Both the position numbers and the translations under genes were made by a program. Positions 1 through 6,900 of a stretch of DNA of 29,092 nt are shown here, piece after piece. Each line of letters opens with the position of its first letter. The stretch's first letter is position 1. Origin of the DNA: CAYVNU01 sp964453265 (GTDB taxonomy: Bacteria; Patescibacteriota; Doudnabacteria; UBA920); contig CAYVNU010000014.1 in assembly GCA_964453265.1 (NCBI GenBank), positions 1 through 29,092 of the forward strand, written 5' to 3'. The notes below the pieces were generated by a model that was given only the letters and a program-made list of their open reading frames with translations, was not told the DNA's origin and did not search any database.

Positions 1-87
1 GGGGTATATGTCCAGCCTTGCAATAAAAATTGGCTCTTAGCAACAAAAAGCGTATTTGAAGAATTACAACAAAAAGAAATTTATTAA
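1..87 (+). CDS. C-terminal fragment of an unidentified protein
   Basis: Frame 1 is open from the window edge to a TAA at 85-87 and encodes 28 residues ending KEIY; the other two + frames stop within 40 bases. The length is too short for recognition. It ends 74 bases before the protease gene on the same strand. It may equally be chance, so only the open frame and its position are claimed. Confidence 0.4.
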   Translation, partial: GVYVQPCNKNWLLATKSVFEELQQKEIY

Positions 88-161
88 AAGACTTTTGGGC
101 TTTTGTTAGAAATAGATTTGTAAATAACAGCCAACTAACTTAAATAATCAAAAAATAATTT

Positions 162-1241
162 ATGCATAAGAAAAATTTGTTAAAAGCTTCATCAGCAGTA
201 ATTTTTGTAGGTTTGTTAGCGGTTTCTAGTTTTGCCATTGGGCAGAATGTTAAGCTTAATCCTATTAAGCCCGCGCTAAAGCAAAAAGTTGCTCTAACCG
301 ATGAGCAACAGGGCATATTGGCAGTTAGAAGCGTTAAGCCCAGCGTGGTAAATATTTTTGGCAACCGAACAGTAAATTCTTTAACTTCCGATGCGTCCGC
401 GGTTAGTACCATTAGCGGTACGGGTTTTATAATTTCCGCTGATGGTATGATTTTAACCAATAGCCATGTGGTGGATGAAAAAGATATTAAATATTTTGTA
501 GAATTGTTAGACGGTTCACAATACGAAGCAACAGTTTTAGGACAAGACCCTTACAATGACATTGCGCTTTTAAAAATAAATGCGAAAAATTTGTCTGTGG
601 CGAATTTAGGGGATTCAGCTGCTTTAGAAACCGGGCAAACGGTTTTTGCAATTGGTAATTCTTTGGGTAAGTATCAAAACACAGTTACTCGCGGAGTGGT
701 TTCTGGACTTTCCAGAGCAGTTGGCATAGGCGACAGCGACAGTTTGCAGCCGAGACTGCAAAATTTAATTCAAACCGACGCGGCAATTAATCCGGGTAAC
801 AGCGGTGGACCTTTGGTTAACATGGCTGGCGAAGTTGTGGGTATAAACACTTTAATAGATACAGGCGCCAGAGGCGTAGGGTTTGCGGTAGCTATTAATA
901 CAGTAAAAAATTCAGTTGAGCAGCTTAAAGCCGGTAACAAAGTTAGTCGTCCTTTTGTGGGCTTGGAATTTATTACTGTCAGCAAAGCTGTGCAAGCCGG
1001 TAAAAAATTGCCTGTTGACCAGGGAGCTTATGTAAATTTTGTAACTCAAAATTCCCCGGCAGCGTTCGCCGGACTTATAAAAGGCGATGTAGTGTTAAAA
1101 GTTAACAGTGAAAAATTGACGGAAAAGAATGAGTTTGATGCGGTGATTTTAAAATATAAAGCCGGCGACCAATTATTTTTTACAGTTTTAAGGAATGGTC
1201 AGGAAATGGTTTTGCCGATTATTTTGGGCGAATTTAAATAG
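162..1241 (+). CDS. HtrA/Deg-type membrane-anchored serine protease with one PDZ domain
   Basis: S1C-family trypsin-like protease, probably degrading or sensing misfolded proteins outside the cytoplasmic membrane. Seen: hydrophobic N-terminal anchor or signal at about residues 9-27; protease core about 50-250 with the full triad His102 (TNSHVV), Asp133 (NDIALLKI) and Ser214 (GNSGGPL); a C-terminal PDZ-like domain about 264-355. At 359 aa with a single PDZ domain it has the compact DegS/HtrA layout. The ATG at 162 is used; no Shine-Dalgarno is visible upstream. It is monocistronic and ends at a strong bidirectional terminator. All catalytic residues are present, so it should be active. The exact subfamily (DegS, DegP or DegQ) cannot be decided from sequence alone. 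Confidence 0.93.
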   Translation: MHKKNLLKASSAVIFVGLLAVSSFAIGQNVKLNPIKPALKQKVALTDEQQGILAVRSVKPSVVNIFGNRTVNSLTSDASAVSTISGTGFIISADGMILTNSHVVDEKDIKYFVELLDGSQYEATVLGQDPYNDIALLKINAKNLSVANLGDSAALETGQTVFAIGNSLGKYQNTVTRGVVSGLSRAVGIGDSDSLQPRLQNLIQTDAAINPGNSGGPLVNMAGEVVGINTLIDTGARGVGFAVAINTVKNSVEQLKAGNKVSRPFVGLEFITVSKAVQAGKKLPVDQGAYVNFVTQNSPAAFAGLIKGDVVLKVNSEKLTEKNEFDAVILKYKAGDQLFFTVLRNGQEMVLPIILGEFK

Positions 1242-1262
1242 CAACAAAAATCAAATTTTAAA

Positions 1263-1305
1263 AAAAGGCCGCGGAGTAAAAACTCAAAACGCGGCCTTTT
1301 GTTTT
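1263..1305. terminator. Bidirectional intrinsic terminator between convergent genes
   Basis: Perfect 11-bp stem AAAAGGCCGCG (1263-1273) / CGCGGCCTTTT (1290-1300), with an inner GAGT/ACTC pairing in the loop. A T-rich tail follows on the + strand, and the A-run before it gives a run of seven T on the - strand. It serves the protease (+) and the small membrane protein (-). Confidence 0.88.
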
Positions 1306-1359
1306 GGGAACCTAATAAGGGCGAGCATTAGTCTGCGGCAAGGTTTTAAACCTTGGCGA

Positions 1360-1629
1360 TTAATGCAATTCTCCTTCTGTTCCCGATTTCGCGGCCAGCA
1401 CTATTACCAGTAAAAATAGCGCGGCGGAAATATTGACTATAGAAATATGCTCTATCATTTTGACCAGCTCGGAAATTTGAGCCGTGACAATGAGCACAGT
1501 TACAGTCGTATGCAGCTGCTTAACCGGAACTTTTTGCGAAAGTTTGTTTCGCAAACTGTTGGCGCTTTTTATGGCGCCTAAGAGTCCCAAGCTCAAAGCA
1601 GCTAACATTAGGAACAAAGAGAATTCCAT
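1360..1629 (-). CDS. Small hydrophobic membrane protein, function unknown
   Basis: 89 aa, not recognised as a named family. Hydrophobic stretches at about residues 3-21 and 60-82 look membrane-spanning, with a less hydrophobic helix at about 38-58. It is judged real because an AAGGAGG-like sequence lies about 15 bases before the ATG and a near-consensus promoter (1686-1714) lies about 50 bases further upstream on the same strand. It is convergent with the protease and shares its terminator. A small inverted repeat (CAAGGTTT/AAACCTTG, 1339-1355) lies just past its stop codon. Confidence 0.65.
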   Translation of the reverse strand: MEFSLFLMLAALSLGLLGAIKSANSLRNKLSQKVPVKQLHTTVTVLIVTAQISELVKMIEHISIVNISAALFLLVIVLAAKSGTEGELH

Positions 1630-1660
1630 AGGTTTCCCTTTCTCCCTCCTTAATTTTGTT

Positions 1661-1677
1661 CTCCCGCCCCGCGGGAG
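1661..1677 (-). other. GC hairpin at the predicted 5' end of the small membrane-protein mRNA
   Basis: CTCCCGC / GCGGGAG arms (7 bp) with a 3-nt loop lie directly at the transcription start predicted from the promoter at 1686-1714. It could protect the mRNA 5' end or be a repeat remnant. Confidence 0.5.
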
Positions 1678-1685
1678 GACCCGGA

Positions 1686-1714
1686 AGTATAATAGTATTT
1701 TAGGGTGTTGTCAA
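1686..1714 (-). promoter_or_regulatory. Sigma-70 promoter for the small membrane protein
   Basis: On the - strand: TTGACA (1709-1714), 17-bp spacer, TATACT (1686-1691). A perfect -35, a 5/6 -10 and ideal spacing make this one of the best promoters in the window. Confidence 0.8.
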
Positions 1715-1780
1715 TAGCGGCCTTGAGTGATAAAATGAAATACGAAGCATGAACTGCGAAGTTTATAGATTCGTCTTGGT

Positions 1781-1810
1781 TTGACACACAGACTTTTTAT
1801 TTCTTAAAAT
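1781..1810 (+). promoter_or_regulatory. Promoter for trxB
   Basis: TTGACA (1781-1786), 18-bp spacer, TAAAAT (1805-1810). The predicted start of transcription is only about 6 bases before the ATG at 1823, so the mRNA would be nearly leaderless. The upstream TTG at 1811 would lie before the transcript starts. Confidence 0.65.
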
Positions 1811-1822
1811 TTGCATATCAAT

Positions 1823-2836
1823 ATGGAAAATAAATCTAATATTTACAATACTATTATTATAGGCAGTGGCCCGGCCGGTTTAACCGCGGCTTTATATGCG
1901 GCGCGCGCGGAGTTAAAACCTTTAGTAATAGCCGGCCTTAATCCGGGCGGACAACTTATGCAAACTACGGAAGTGGAAAATTTTCCGGGATTTGTTAACG
2001 GCATTCAGGGTCCGGAATTAATGGATAATATGATGAAACAAGTAGAGAGGTTTGGAGCGGTTATAAAACAGGAAAATGTTACTGGGGTGGATTTTTCCGC
2101 CAAAAGCCCTGCCGAGACAGGACATTTAGGCGGATCCGCCACTATGTCCCGCTCAGGCGGGACTTTGGGCGGAAAAAAGTTACTCATGGTTAAGACGGAA
2201 AAAAATGAATACTTAGCAAAAAGCATAATTATTGCCACGGGTGCCGAAGCTAATTGGCTTGGTTTGCCGAATGAACAGCGCTTAAGAGGCAAAGGGGTTT
2301 CGGCATGCGCCACTTGCGACGGCTTCTTTTTTAAAGGCAAAGAAATTGTTGTAGCTGGCGGCGGAGACAGCGCCATGGAAGAGGCAAATTTTTTAACCAG
2401 GTTTGCAAGTTCGGTAACTATAATTCACAGACGGCCGGAATTTAAGGCTTCAAAAATAATGCTTGCTAGAGCCAAAGAAAATCCGAAAATTAAAATTATC
2501 GCGGATGCTACTATTTTAGATGTCTTAGGCGAGGAAAAAGTGGAAGGTGTAAAAATTAAACATAATCAAAGCGGACAGGAAGAAGTAATTTCCGCCGGTG
2601 GGTTTTTTGTGGCCATTGGCCATACGCCTAACGGCAAAATTTTTGCAGATGCCGGAGTGACTGTAGACCAAAAAGGTTATATAAATGTTAATCATAATAC
2701 TCACACTAATATCGAGGGCGTGTTCGTGGCTGGGGACGTAAATGACCCGCGCTACAGGCAGGCTATAACCGCTGCCGGTATGGGCTGTATGGCGGCTTTA
2801 GACGTTGAAAAATATTTGGCAGAAGAAAAATCGTAA
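1823..2836 (+). CDS. trxB: Thioredoxin reductase (NADPH), with in-frame repeat insert
   Basis: Flavoprotein passing electrons from NADPH to thioredoxin in the cytoplasm. Seen: FAD-binding GSGPAG near the N-terminus; redox-active CATC in the NADPH domain; NADPH motif GGGDSA followed by HRR; C-terminal FAD segment with GVFVAGDV. The family is normally about 310-320 aa; this is 337 aa. Most of the excess lies at about residues 91-119, between the GVDFS strand and the IIIATGA strand, and is encoded by a palindromic repeat (2092-2177). The open frame extends to a TTG at 1811, but the ATG at 1823 fits the promoter. All catalytic residues are intact, so the insert is probably tolerated in a surface loop. 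Confidence 0.95.
   Translation: MENKSNIYNTIIIGSGPAGLTAALYAARAELKPLVIAGLNPGGQLMQTTEVENFPGFVNGIQGPELMDNMMKQVERFGAVIKQENVTGVDFSAKSPAETGHLGGSATMSRSGGTLGGKKLLMVKTEKNEYLAKSIIIATGAEANWLGLPNEQRLRGKGVSACATCDGFFFKGKEIVVAGGGDSAMEEANFLTRFASSVTIIHRRPEFKASKIMLARAKENPKIKIIADATILDVLGEEKVEGVKIKHNQSGQEEVISAGGFFVAIGHTPNGKIFADAGVTVDQKGYINVNHNTHTNIEGVFVAGDVNDPRYRQAITAAGMGCMAALDVEKYLAEEKS
2092..2177 (+). repeat. Palindromic element inserted in frame inside trxB
   Basis: Outer arms TTTTTCCGCC (2092-2101) / GGCGGAAAAA (2168-2177) are perfect 10-bp inverted repeats. Inside are CCTG/CAGG (2108-2121), the 12-bp palindrome GGCGGATCCGCC (2129-2140) and GTCCCGC-TCAG-GCGGGAC (2146-2163). It is read through in frame as Gly/Ser-rich residues lacking in ordinary TrxR. 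It resembles in concept the Rickettsia palindromic elements found inside genes. Confidence 0.75.
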
Positions 2837-2855
2837 TGAACTCATAGTGAGTAGG

Positions 2856-2951
2856 TTGTCGTTGCAAGACCTAAAGAGTACCTTAAGGGGCGCGGCAAAC
2901 TTATAAATATATAGATTGCTTCGGCGGATGCACTTCTCGCAATGACGACAA
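2856..2951. repeat. Imperfect palindromic repeat between trxB and the riboflavin kinase operon
   Basis: TTGTCGTTGC (2856-2865) is approximately inverted as GCAATGACGACAA (2939-2951), enclosing a GC-mixed centre. It fills most of the 181-base gap. No promoter or terminator is clear within it. Confidence 0.45.
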
Positions 2952-3017
2952 AAATTAAAGAAAAACTAAAGTAGTGTTACTAAATCTCAATTAATTTATA
3001 AGCATATATTTAAATAT

Positions 3018-3464
3018 ATGAATGAGAACCAAGTGCAAAAAATTGAATTAACTAAAACTCAATTTTCTTGGAAAAGAATTTTAAAAACTGTTGGTATTAT
3101 TGTTTTAATTTTTAGTCTGTTAGCATCGGCCTATTTTGTTTTAAACCTCAGGCCGGTTAAAATTCGGCTGGCCAGTTGGTTTTTGGATAATCGGGAACAT
3201 TATATGCCTTGTGAAATTTTGCCTTTTTTGCCTCAGGTAAAAAAAGAAATGGTTAAGCATGCTGACGTGGTAGACAAGATTAAAACCCTTGGTGCTTTTG
3301 ATGTTTCGGCTAATGAAATAAAATGCTATATGCTGGACGGAAAAAACTATTTTCCTAAAGGCGAAATAGTTATTAGCTATGATACACATGCACAAAGAAA
3401 AGCCATTGAAAAATTAATTGGTGATAATTTTTTCGGTATACCGTATAGGGGAGAGAATCATTAA
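3018..3464 (+). CDS. Membrane-anchored hypothetical protein
   Basis: 148 aa, not recognised. One N-terminal membrane segment at about residues 24-44, preceded by a Lys/Arg-containing cytoplasmic tail, then about 100 residues predicted outside the membrane. Two Cys residues (in MPCEILP and IKCYML) could form a disulfide if exported. Its stop is 1 base before the riboflavin kinase ATG, so the two are almost certainly co-transcribed and translationally coupled. No signature residues suggest an enzymatic role. Confidence 0.7.
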   Translation: MNENQVQKIELTKTQFSWKRILKTVGIIVLIFSLLASAYFVLNLRPVKIRLASWFLDNREHYMPCEILPFLPQVKKEMVKHADVVDKIKTLGAFDVSANEIKCYMLDGKNYFPKGEIVISYDTHAQRKAIEKLIGDNFFGIPYRGENH

Positions 3465-3465
3465 T

Positions 3466-3867
3466 ATGATAGAAATTTCGGGCAAGGTTATTTCAGGCCG
3501 GGGTTATGGCAGAAAACTTGGCTTTCCCACCGCCAACTTAGATCGCAGACAATATGTTAGAGAAAAGTTAAAGGTAAAGCTTGGTATCTGGGCGGGCAAA
3601 GCAGAAATTCAGAATGAAAAATTCAGAATGCAGAATAAACAGGCAAAAAATCTATGTTGTTATAAAGCTGCAATAGTTATCGGACCCGTTGATAATAGCG
3701 GTTTGCCTAAAATAGAAGCCCATTTTATAAATTTTAAAGGCAATTTGTACGGCAAAAAAATTACTTTGGTTTTACAAAAATATCTCAGGGAATTTAAAAA
3801 ATTTAAAAGCGAAGAAGAATTAAAAAAACAAATTAGCATTGATATTAATAAAGTAAAAAAGTTGTAA
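3466..3867 (+). CDS. Stand-alone riboflavin kinase
   Basis: Makes FMN from riboflavin and ATP. Seen: GRKLGFPTANL near residues 11-21 (the family GxxLGFPTAN motif) and EAHFINFKGNLYGKKI (the conserved E-H-D-LYG strand), followed by the LREF-KF-S-EEL helix. At 133 aa it contains only the kinase half of the bifunctional bacterial RibF; the N-terminal FAD synthetase half is absent. The ATG at 3466 follows a purine-rich GGGGAGAG about 10 bases upstream; the longer GTG-started frame would overlap the previous gene. Residues about 45-62 come from a short tandem AT-rich repeat inserted in frame. It is the second gene of an operon whose next gene is an EamA permease. Confidence 0.88.
   Translation: MIEISGKVISGRGYGRKLGFPTANLDRRQYVREKLKVKLGIWAGKAEIQNEKFRMQNKQAKNLCCYKAAIVIGPVDNSGLPKIEAHFINFKGNLYGKKITLVLQKYLREFKKFKSEEELKKQISIDINKVKKL
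3598..3651 (+). repeat. In-frame repeat inside the riboflavin kinase
   Basis: ATTCAGAATG occurs twice (3607-3616 and 3621-3630), followed by CAGAAT. The same words occur in the intergenic repeat at 10549-10567. It encodes a polar stretch (EIQNEKFRMQNKQ) placed between two conserved strands of the kinase, where relatives have a short loop. Confidence 0.55.
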
Positions 3868-3871
3868 TTTC

Positions 3872-4801
3872 ATGAATAATAAAAAAAGTCCTTTGCTGGT
3901 ATTTTTAGCTTCCCTGTTTTGGGCGGCAGATGCGCCATTTAGAAAACCTTTATTAGTTGGCGGGTTGGGCGCGGGTTTTGTAGCTCTGCTAGAACATTTA
4001 TTTAATAGCTTGGCGGCTTTGCCGGGTTTAATAAAGCGCCGAAATGAATTTTCAAAACTGACTATAAAAATTTGGATAGGCTTAATCTACATAGGAGCCG
4101 GGGCTTCTGCCTTGGCTGCAATTTTATTTGTTAAAGGCGCGGTGTTAATGAACTACAATTTCACTGTAGCCGCGCTGCTACAAAAATTTCAGCCTTTGTT
4201 TGCCATTTTATTGGCCGCGATTTTTTTAAAAGAAAAAGTTAGCGCCAAGTTTTGGCTGCTGGCTTTGCCGGCGCTTATTGGCGCGTATTTGGTTTCTTTT
4301 GGCGCCACTTCGCCGTTTCTGCTTTTAACTTCTGCCGGTAGCTTTGCCTGGCAAGGTCCGGTACTGGCAATTTTAGCCGCTTTTTTGTGGGCAGGCGGAA
4401 CAGTCATGGGTAGGTCGCTTTTAAAGGACTTGGATTTTGAATTTGTGACTGCCATGCGTTTTATTTTTGGCTTAGTTTTTTTAGTTGTCTATGTTTTGGT
4501 ATTTGAAAAAATGCAGTTTAATTTAATGACAGCGCTATATTGGAAAAACACATTTATTATTGCCATGCTAACCGGTTTTTTTGCTTTATTAATTTATTAT
4601 TATGGTTTAAAAAACACCAAAGCTTCGGTGGCTACTTTAATGGAATTAGGTTACCCATTGGCTTTAACCGCGGTTAATTGGAAATTTTTAGGCATTATTT
4701 TAAATACCTGGCAAATTTTGGGTGCTGTTTTATTGTTAGTCTCGGTAACAATTTTGGCATTATACGGCAATCAAACACAAGACTCTTTAATAAATAATTA
4801 A
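3872..4801 (+). CDS. EamA-family (DMT superfamily) permease
   Basis: 309 aa with about ten hydrophobic segments arranged as two EamA repeats (about residues 5-140 and 160-300), each ending in a helix with PL-A/LE-K or LG-YPLALTAVNW type motifs. Drug/metabolite transporters of this type move small molecules across the cytoplasmic membrane; the substrate cannot be read from sequence. It starts 4 bases after the riboflavin kinase stop and ends 11 bases before glutamate dehydrogenase, so it is in their operon. RibN, a known riboflavin importer, belongs to the same superfamily, so flavin uptake is possible. That is inference from context only. Confidence 0.9.
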   Translation: MNNKKSPLLVFLASLFWAADAPFRKPLLVGGLGAGFVALLEHLFNSLAALPGLIKRRNEFSKLTIKIWIGLIYIGAGASALAAILFVKGAVLMNYNFTVAALLQKFQPLFAILLAAIFLKEKVSAKFWLLALPALIGAYLVSFGATSPFLLLTSAGSFAWQGPVLAILAAFLWAGGTVMGRSLLKDLDFEFVTAMRFIFGLVFLVVYVLVFEKMQFNLMTALYWKNTFIIAMLTGFFALLIYYYGLKNTKASVATLMELGYPLALTAVNWKFLGIILNTWQILGAVLLLVSVTILALYGNQTQDSLINN

Positions 4802-4812
4802 ATTATTTATTT

Positions 4813-6042
4813 ATGACTAATCCTTTCCAAAGCGCACGCAAGCAACTAAGTCTGGCGGCAAAAATTGCTAATTTAGACAAAAATAAAGTTGAGCAACTTA
4901 TGTCGCCTGACCGTTATGTGGAAGTTTCTATTCCTGTGGTTATGGACAATGGCGAGCAAAAAATATTTACAGGTTTTAGAAGTCAGCATAACAATGCGCG
5001 CGGAGCATATAAGGGCGGTATAAGGTACCACCAGGACGTAAACTTAGACGAAGTTAGGGCTTTAAGTTTTTGGATGTCGTTTAAAAACGCAGTTGTGAAT
5101 GTTCCCTTTGGCGGCGGCAAAGGCGGAATTATAGTTAACCCAAAAGAACTTTCTGAAAAAGAATTAGAGCAACTTTCAAGGGGGTGGGTGAAAAAAATGT
5201 ATCCGGTTTTGGGCCCTGAAATGGATGTGCCTGCGCCGGACGTAAACACCAACGGCCAAATTATGAATTGGATGGTAGACGAGTACCAAAAAATTACCGG
5301 CAACCCTAAGTCTTTGGCTGTATTTACGGGTAAGCCTTTAGGCAAAGGCGGCAGTGAAGGCAGGGAAGAGGCTACCGGTTTTGGTGGGGTGTATGTATTA
5401 AGCGAGATATTAGATAAAAAGATATTAGATATTAGCAAAGGAAACAGAGTGGCTATTTTAGGGTATGGGAATGTAGCGACTTTTTTTGCCAAGGCCGCGA
5501 GAGATTTAGGTTTTAATATTATTGCATTATCTGATTCAAAGGGCGGTATTTATAACGTTGATGGATTGGATTTGGATGCTGTGGCAGCACATAAAAAGCA
5601 AACCGGCGCTTTAAAAGATTTTGCAGGCGCAAAAAATATAACTAACGGCGAATTATTGGAATTAGATGTAGACGTGCTAGTTCCCGCAGCTTTGGAAAAT
5701 GTTTTAACTACTGAAAATGCAGGGAAAGTTAAGGCAAAGTTAATTATTGAAATGGCTAATGGGCCGACAACCCCGGAAGCAGATGAAATTTTTGAAAAAA
5801 ATGGCGTAACCGTTATTCCGGACATTTTAGCTAACAGCGGTGGGGTAGCTACCAGTTATTTTGAATGGTATCAGAACATGAATAACGAAGCGTGGAGCAA
5901 AGACCAGGTTTTAGAAAAGCTTAAAGACTTAATGGTTAAAGCTTTTGCCGGAGTATTAGAGCAAAAAAATAAATACAACACTACTTTCCGCAACGGCGCC
6001 TATATTGTGGCGGCTCAGAGAATTATGGAAAAAATGTATTAG
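4813..6042 (+). CDS. Glutamate (Glu/Leu/Phe/Val) dehydrogenase
   Basis: Interconverts glutamate and 2-oxoglutarate plus ammonia with NAD(P). Seen: substrate-binding Lys67 (YKGGIR), catalytic Lys103 in PFGGGKGG, catalytic Asp143 in APDVNTN, and the Rossmann motif GYGNVA at about 217-222. At 409 aa it matches the short hexameric class. It is the last gene of the 3018-6042 operon and is followed by an intrinsic terminator. No anomalies; NAD versus NADP preference is not decidable here. Confidence 0.95.
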   Translation: MTNPFQSARKQLSLAAKIANLDKNKVEQLMSPDRYVEVSIPVVMDNGEQKIFTGFRSQHNNARGAYKGGIRYHQDVNLDEVRALSFWMSFKNAVVNVPFGGGKGGIIVNPKELSEKELEQLSRGWVKKMYPVLGPEMDVPAPDVNTNGQIMNWMVDEYQKITGNPKSLAVFTGKPLGKGGSEGREEATGFGGVYVLSEILDKKILDISKGNRVAILGYGNVATFFAKAARDLGFNIIALSDSKGGIYNVDGLDLDAVAAHKKQTGALKDFAGAKNITNGELLELDVDVLVPAALENVLTTENAGKVKAKLIIEMANGPTTPEADEIFEKNGVTVIPDILANSGGVATSYFEWYQNMNNEAWSKDQVLEKLKDLMVKAFAGVLEQKNKYNTTFRNGAYIVAAQRIMEKMY

Positions 6043-6072
6043 TAGGTAGTTGGTAGCAAGTAGTCGGTAGTC

Positions 6073-6101
6073 AAAACCTGGATGTACTCCAGGTTTTTGT
6101 T
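6073..6101 (+). terminator. Intrinsic terminator after glutamate dehydrogenase
   Basis: AAAACCTGGA (6073-6082) / TCCAGGTTTT (6088-6097), 10-bp stem with a 5-nt loop, followed by T-rich sequence. Confidence 0.85.
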
Positions 6102-6104
6102 TGG

Positions 6105-6113
6105 TGTTATAAT
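6105..6113 (+). promoter_or_regulatory. Possible extended -10 promoter for the mini flavoprotein
   Basis: TGTTATAAT is a TGn extended -10 with a perfect TATAAT (6108-6113). No good -35 is present because the preceding DNA is the terminator. The transcript would carry a leader of about 95 nt containing the family-C repeat. Confidence 0.4.
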
Positions 6114-6136
6114 GCAAATGTATTTGGCTATTAATT

Positions 6137-6199
6137 CCCCAGTAACAGATTCGCTAAATCATCGCGTTACGGGGCAGGCTACCAACTACCCACTACTTA
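6137..6199. repeat. Palindromic repeat family C, intergenic copy
   Basis: Reads CCCCAGTAAC ... GTTACGGGG, then CAGGCTACCAACTACCCAC. The reverse complement matches the copy inside uvrC (24825-24903): both have AGTTGGTAGCCTGCCCCGTA, then a central hairpin, then TACTGGGG. An inverted partial copy (TAGTAGGTAGTTGGTAGC) starts near 6041, on the other side of the terminator. Confidence 0.7.
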
Positions 6200-6213
6200 A
6201 CTACTAGCTAATT

Positions 6214-6732
6214 ATGTACGACCTAATTATAATCGGTGCAGGGCCGGCTGGTATGGCAGCTTCTGCACAGGCTGTCCAGGAAAATTTAAAAACTTTGGTT
6301 ATCGCCAAAGAAGTTTTTAATCATAAAGCAAAAATTGATTGCAATTTTTTTAATATAGAAAAAATATTTTTAGATTTTAACTCATTCATAACACAAGGAA
6401 AGATAGATTTGCTTGAAAAAACCGAAGTAATAAATTTAGAAAAGAATGTGGTAAGTTTTTCCGTTGAAGTTAAATCCGGAAAAATTTATTATGGCAAAAC
6501 AGCTATTATAGCCTCAGGTTTTAACACTGAGCAAAATATGGCTAACACAGATTTTGAAAAAAATGCCAGAAAAGATTTTTTGGGTAGAATTGTAGTAAAT
6601 AATAGCCAGGCTACTTTAGTAAAAGGGCTTTTTGCCGCAGGAGGTGCTAGTTTAGCTATAAGTTCAGATGAATTCTGGGCAATTTCTGACGGAATACGGG
6701 CAGTTTATGGGGCTAGAGAGTTTTTAAAATAA
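6214..6732 (+). CDS. Mini FAD-binding oxidoreductase lacking NADPH domain and CxxC
   Basis: 172 aa, related to the thioredoxin reductase fold. Seen: IIGAGPAG at residues 6-13 for FAD binding, a second strand TAIIASG equivalent to IIATGA, and a C-terminal GLFAAGG equivalent to GVFAAGD. The roughly 120-residue central NADPH domain and its redox CxxC are missing, so the two FAD-binding halves are joined directly. It therefore cannot work as a standard TrxR; it could take electrons from another partner, bind flavin only, or be a decaying paralog. The frame is intact with no stops. It is not part of the preceding operon, being separated from it by a terminator. Confidence 0.78.
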   Translation: MYDLIIIGAGPAGMAASAQAVQENLKTLVIAKEVFNHKAKIDCNFFNIEKIFLDFNSFITQGKIDLLEKTEVINLEKNVVSFSVEVKSGKIYYGKTAIIASGFNTEQNMANTDFEKNARKDFLGRIVVNNSQATLVKGLFAAGGASLAISSDEFWAISDGIRAVYGAREFLK

Positions 6733-6743
6733 AAATATTTACA

Positions 6744-6772
6744 TTGACAAAAGTCAAAAAATCAATAATAAT
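6744..6772 (+). promoter_or_regulatory. Promoter for the secreted Ig-repeat protein
   Basis: TTGACA (6744-6749), 17-bp spacer, AATAAT (6767-6772), in very AT-rich DNA; alternative -10 boxes overlap. The leader to the ATG at 6901 would be about 120 nt. Confidence 0.6.
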
Positions 6773-6788
6773 ATAATGCTAAATAAGT

Positions 6789-6886
6789 AATAATATTTTT
6801 AATAAAAAATATTATTTGGCTTAAATAAGCCCACTTTTATTTTATTATTAATTTTTTGAAAATCTTTAATTAACTGGTTTTCAAAA
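6789..6886 (+). promoter_or_regulatory. Structured 5' leader with three hairpins
   Basis: Three successive inverted repeats: AATAATATTTTT / AAAAATATTATT (6789-6800, 6805-6816), GGCTTA-AA-TAAGCC (6818-6831), and TTTTGAAAA / TTTTCAAAA (6854-6862, 6878-6886), the last ending 14 bases before the start codon. They could act in mRNA stability or translational control. Confidence 0.5.
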
Positions 6887-6900
6887 GAAATTGAAAAAAT

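Noticed and set aside
86..106. Terminator hairpin AAAAG/CTTTT after the first partial frame
   Set aside because: Only five A/T-rich pairs and no T-run; too weak.
1811..1822. TTG start for trxB four codons upstream
   Set aside because: It lies between the -10 box and the predicted transcription start, and MENKSNIYNT from the ATG fits the family.
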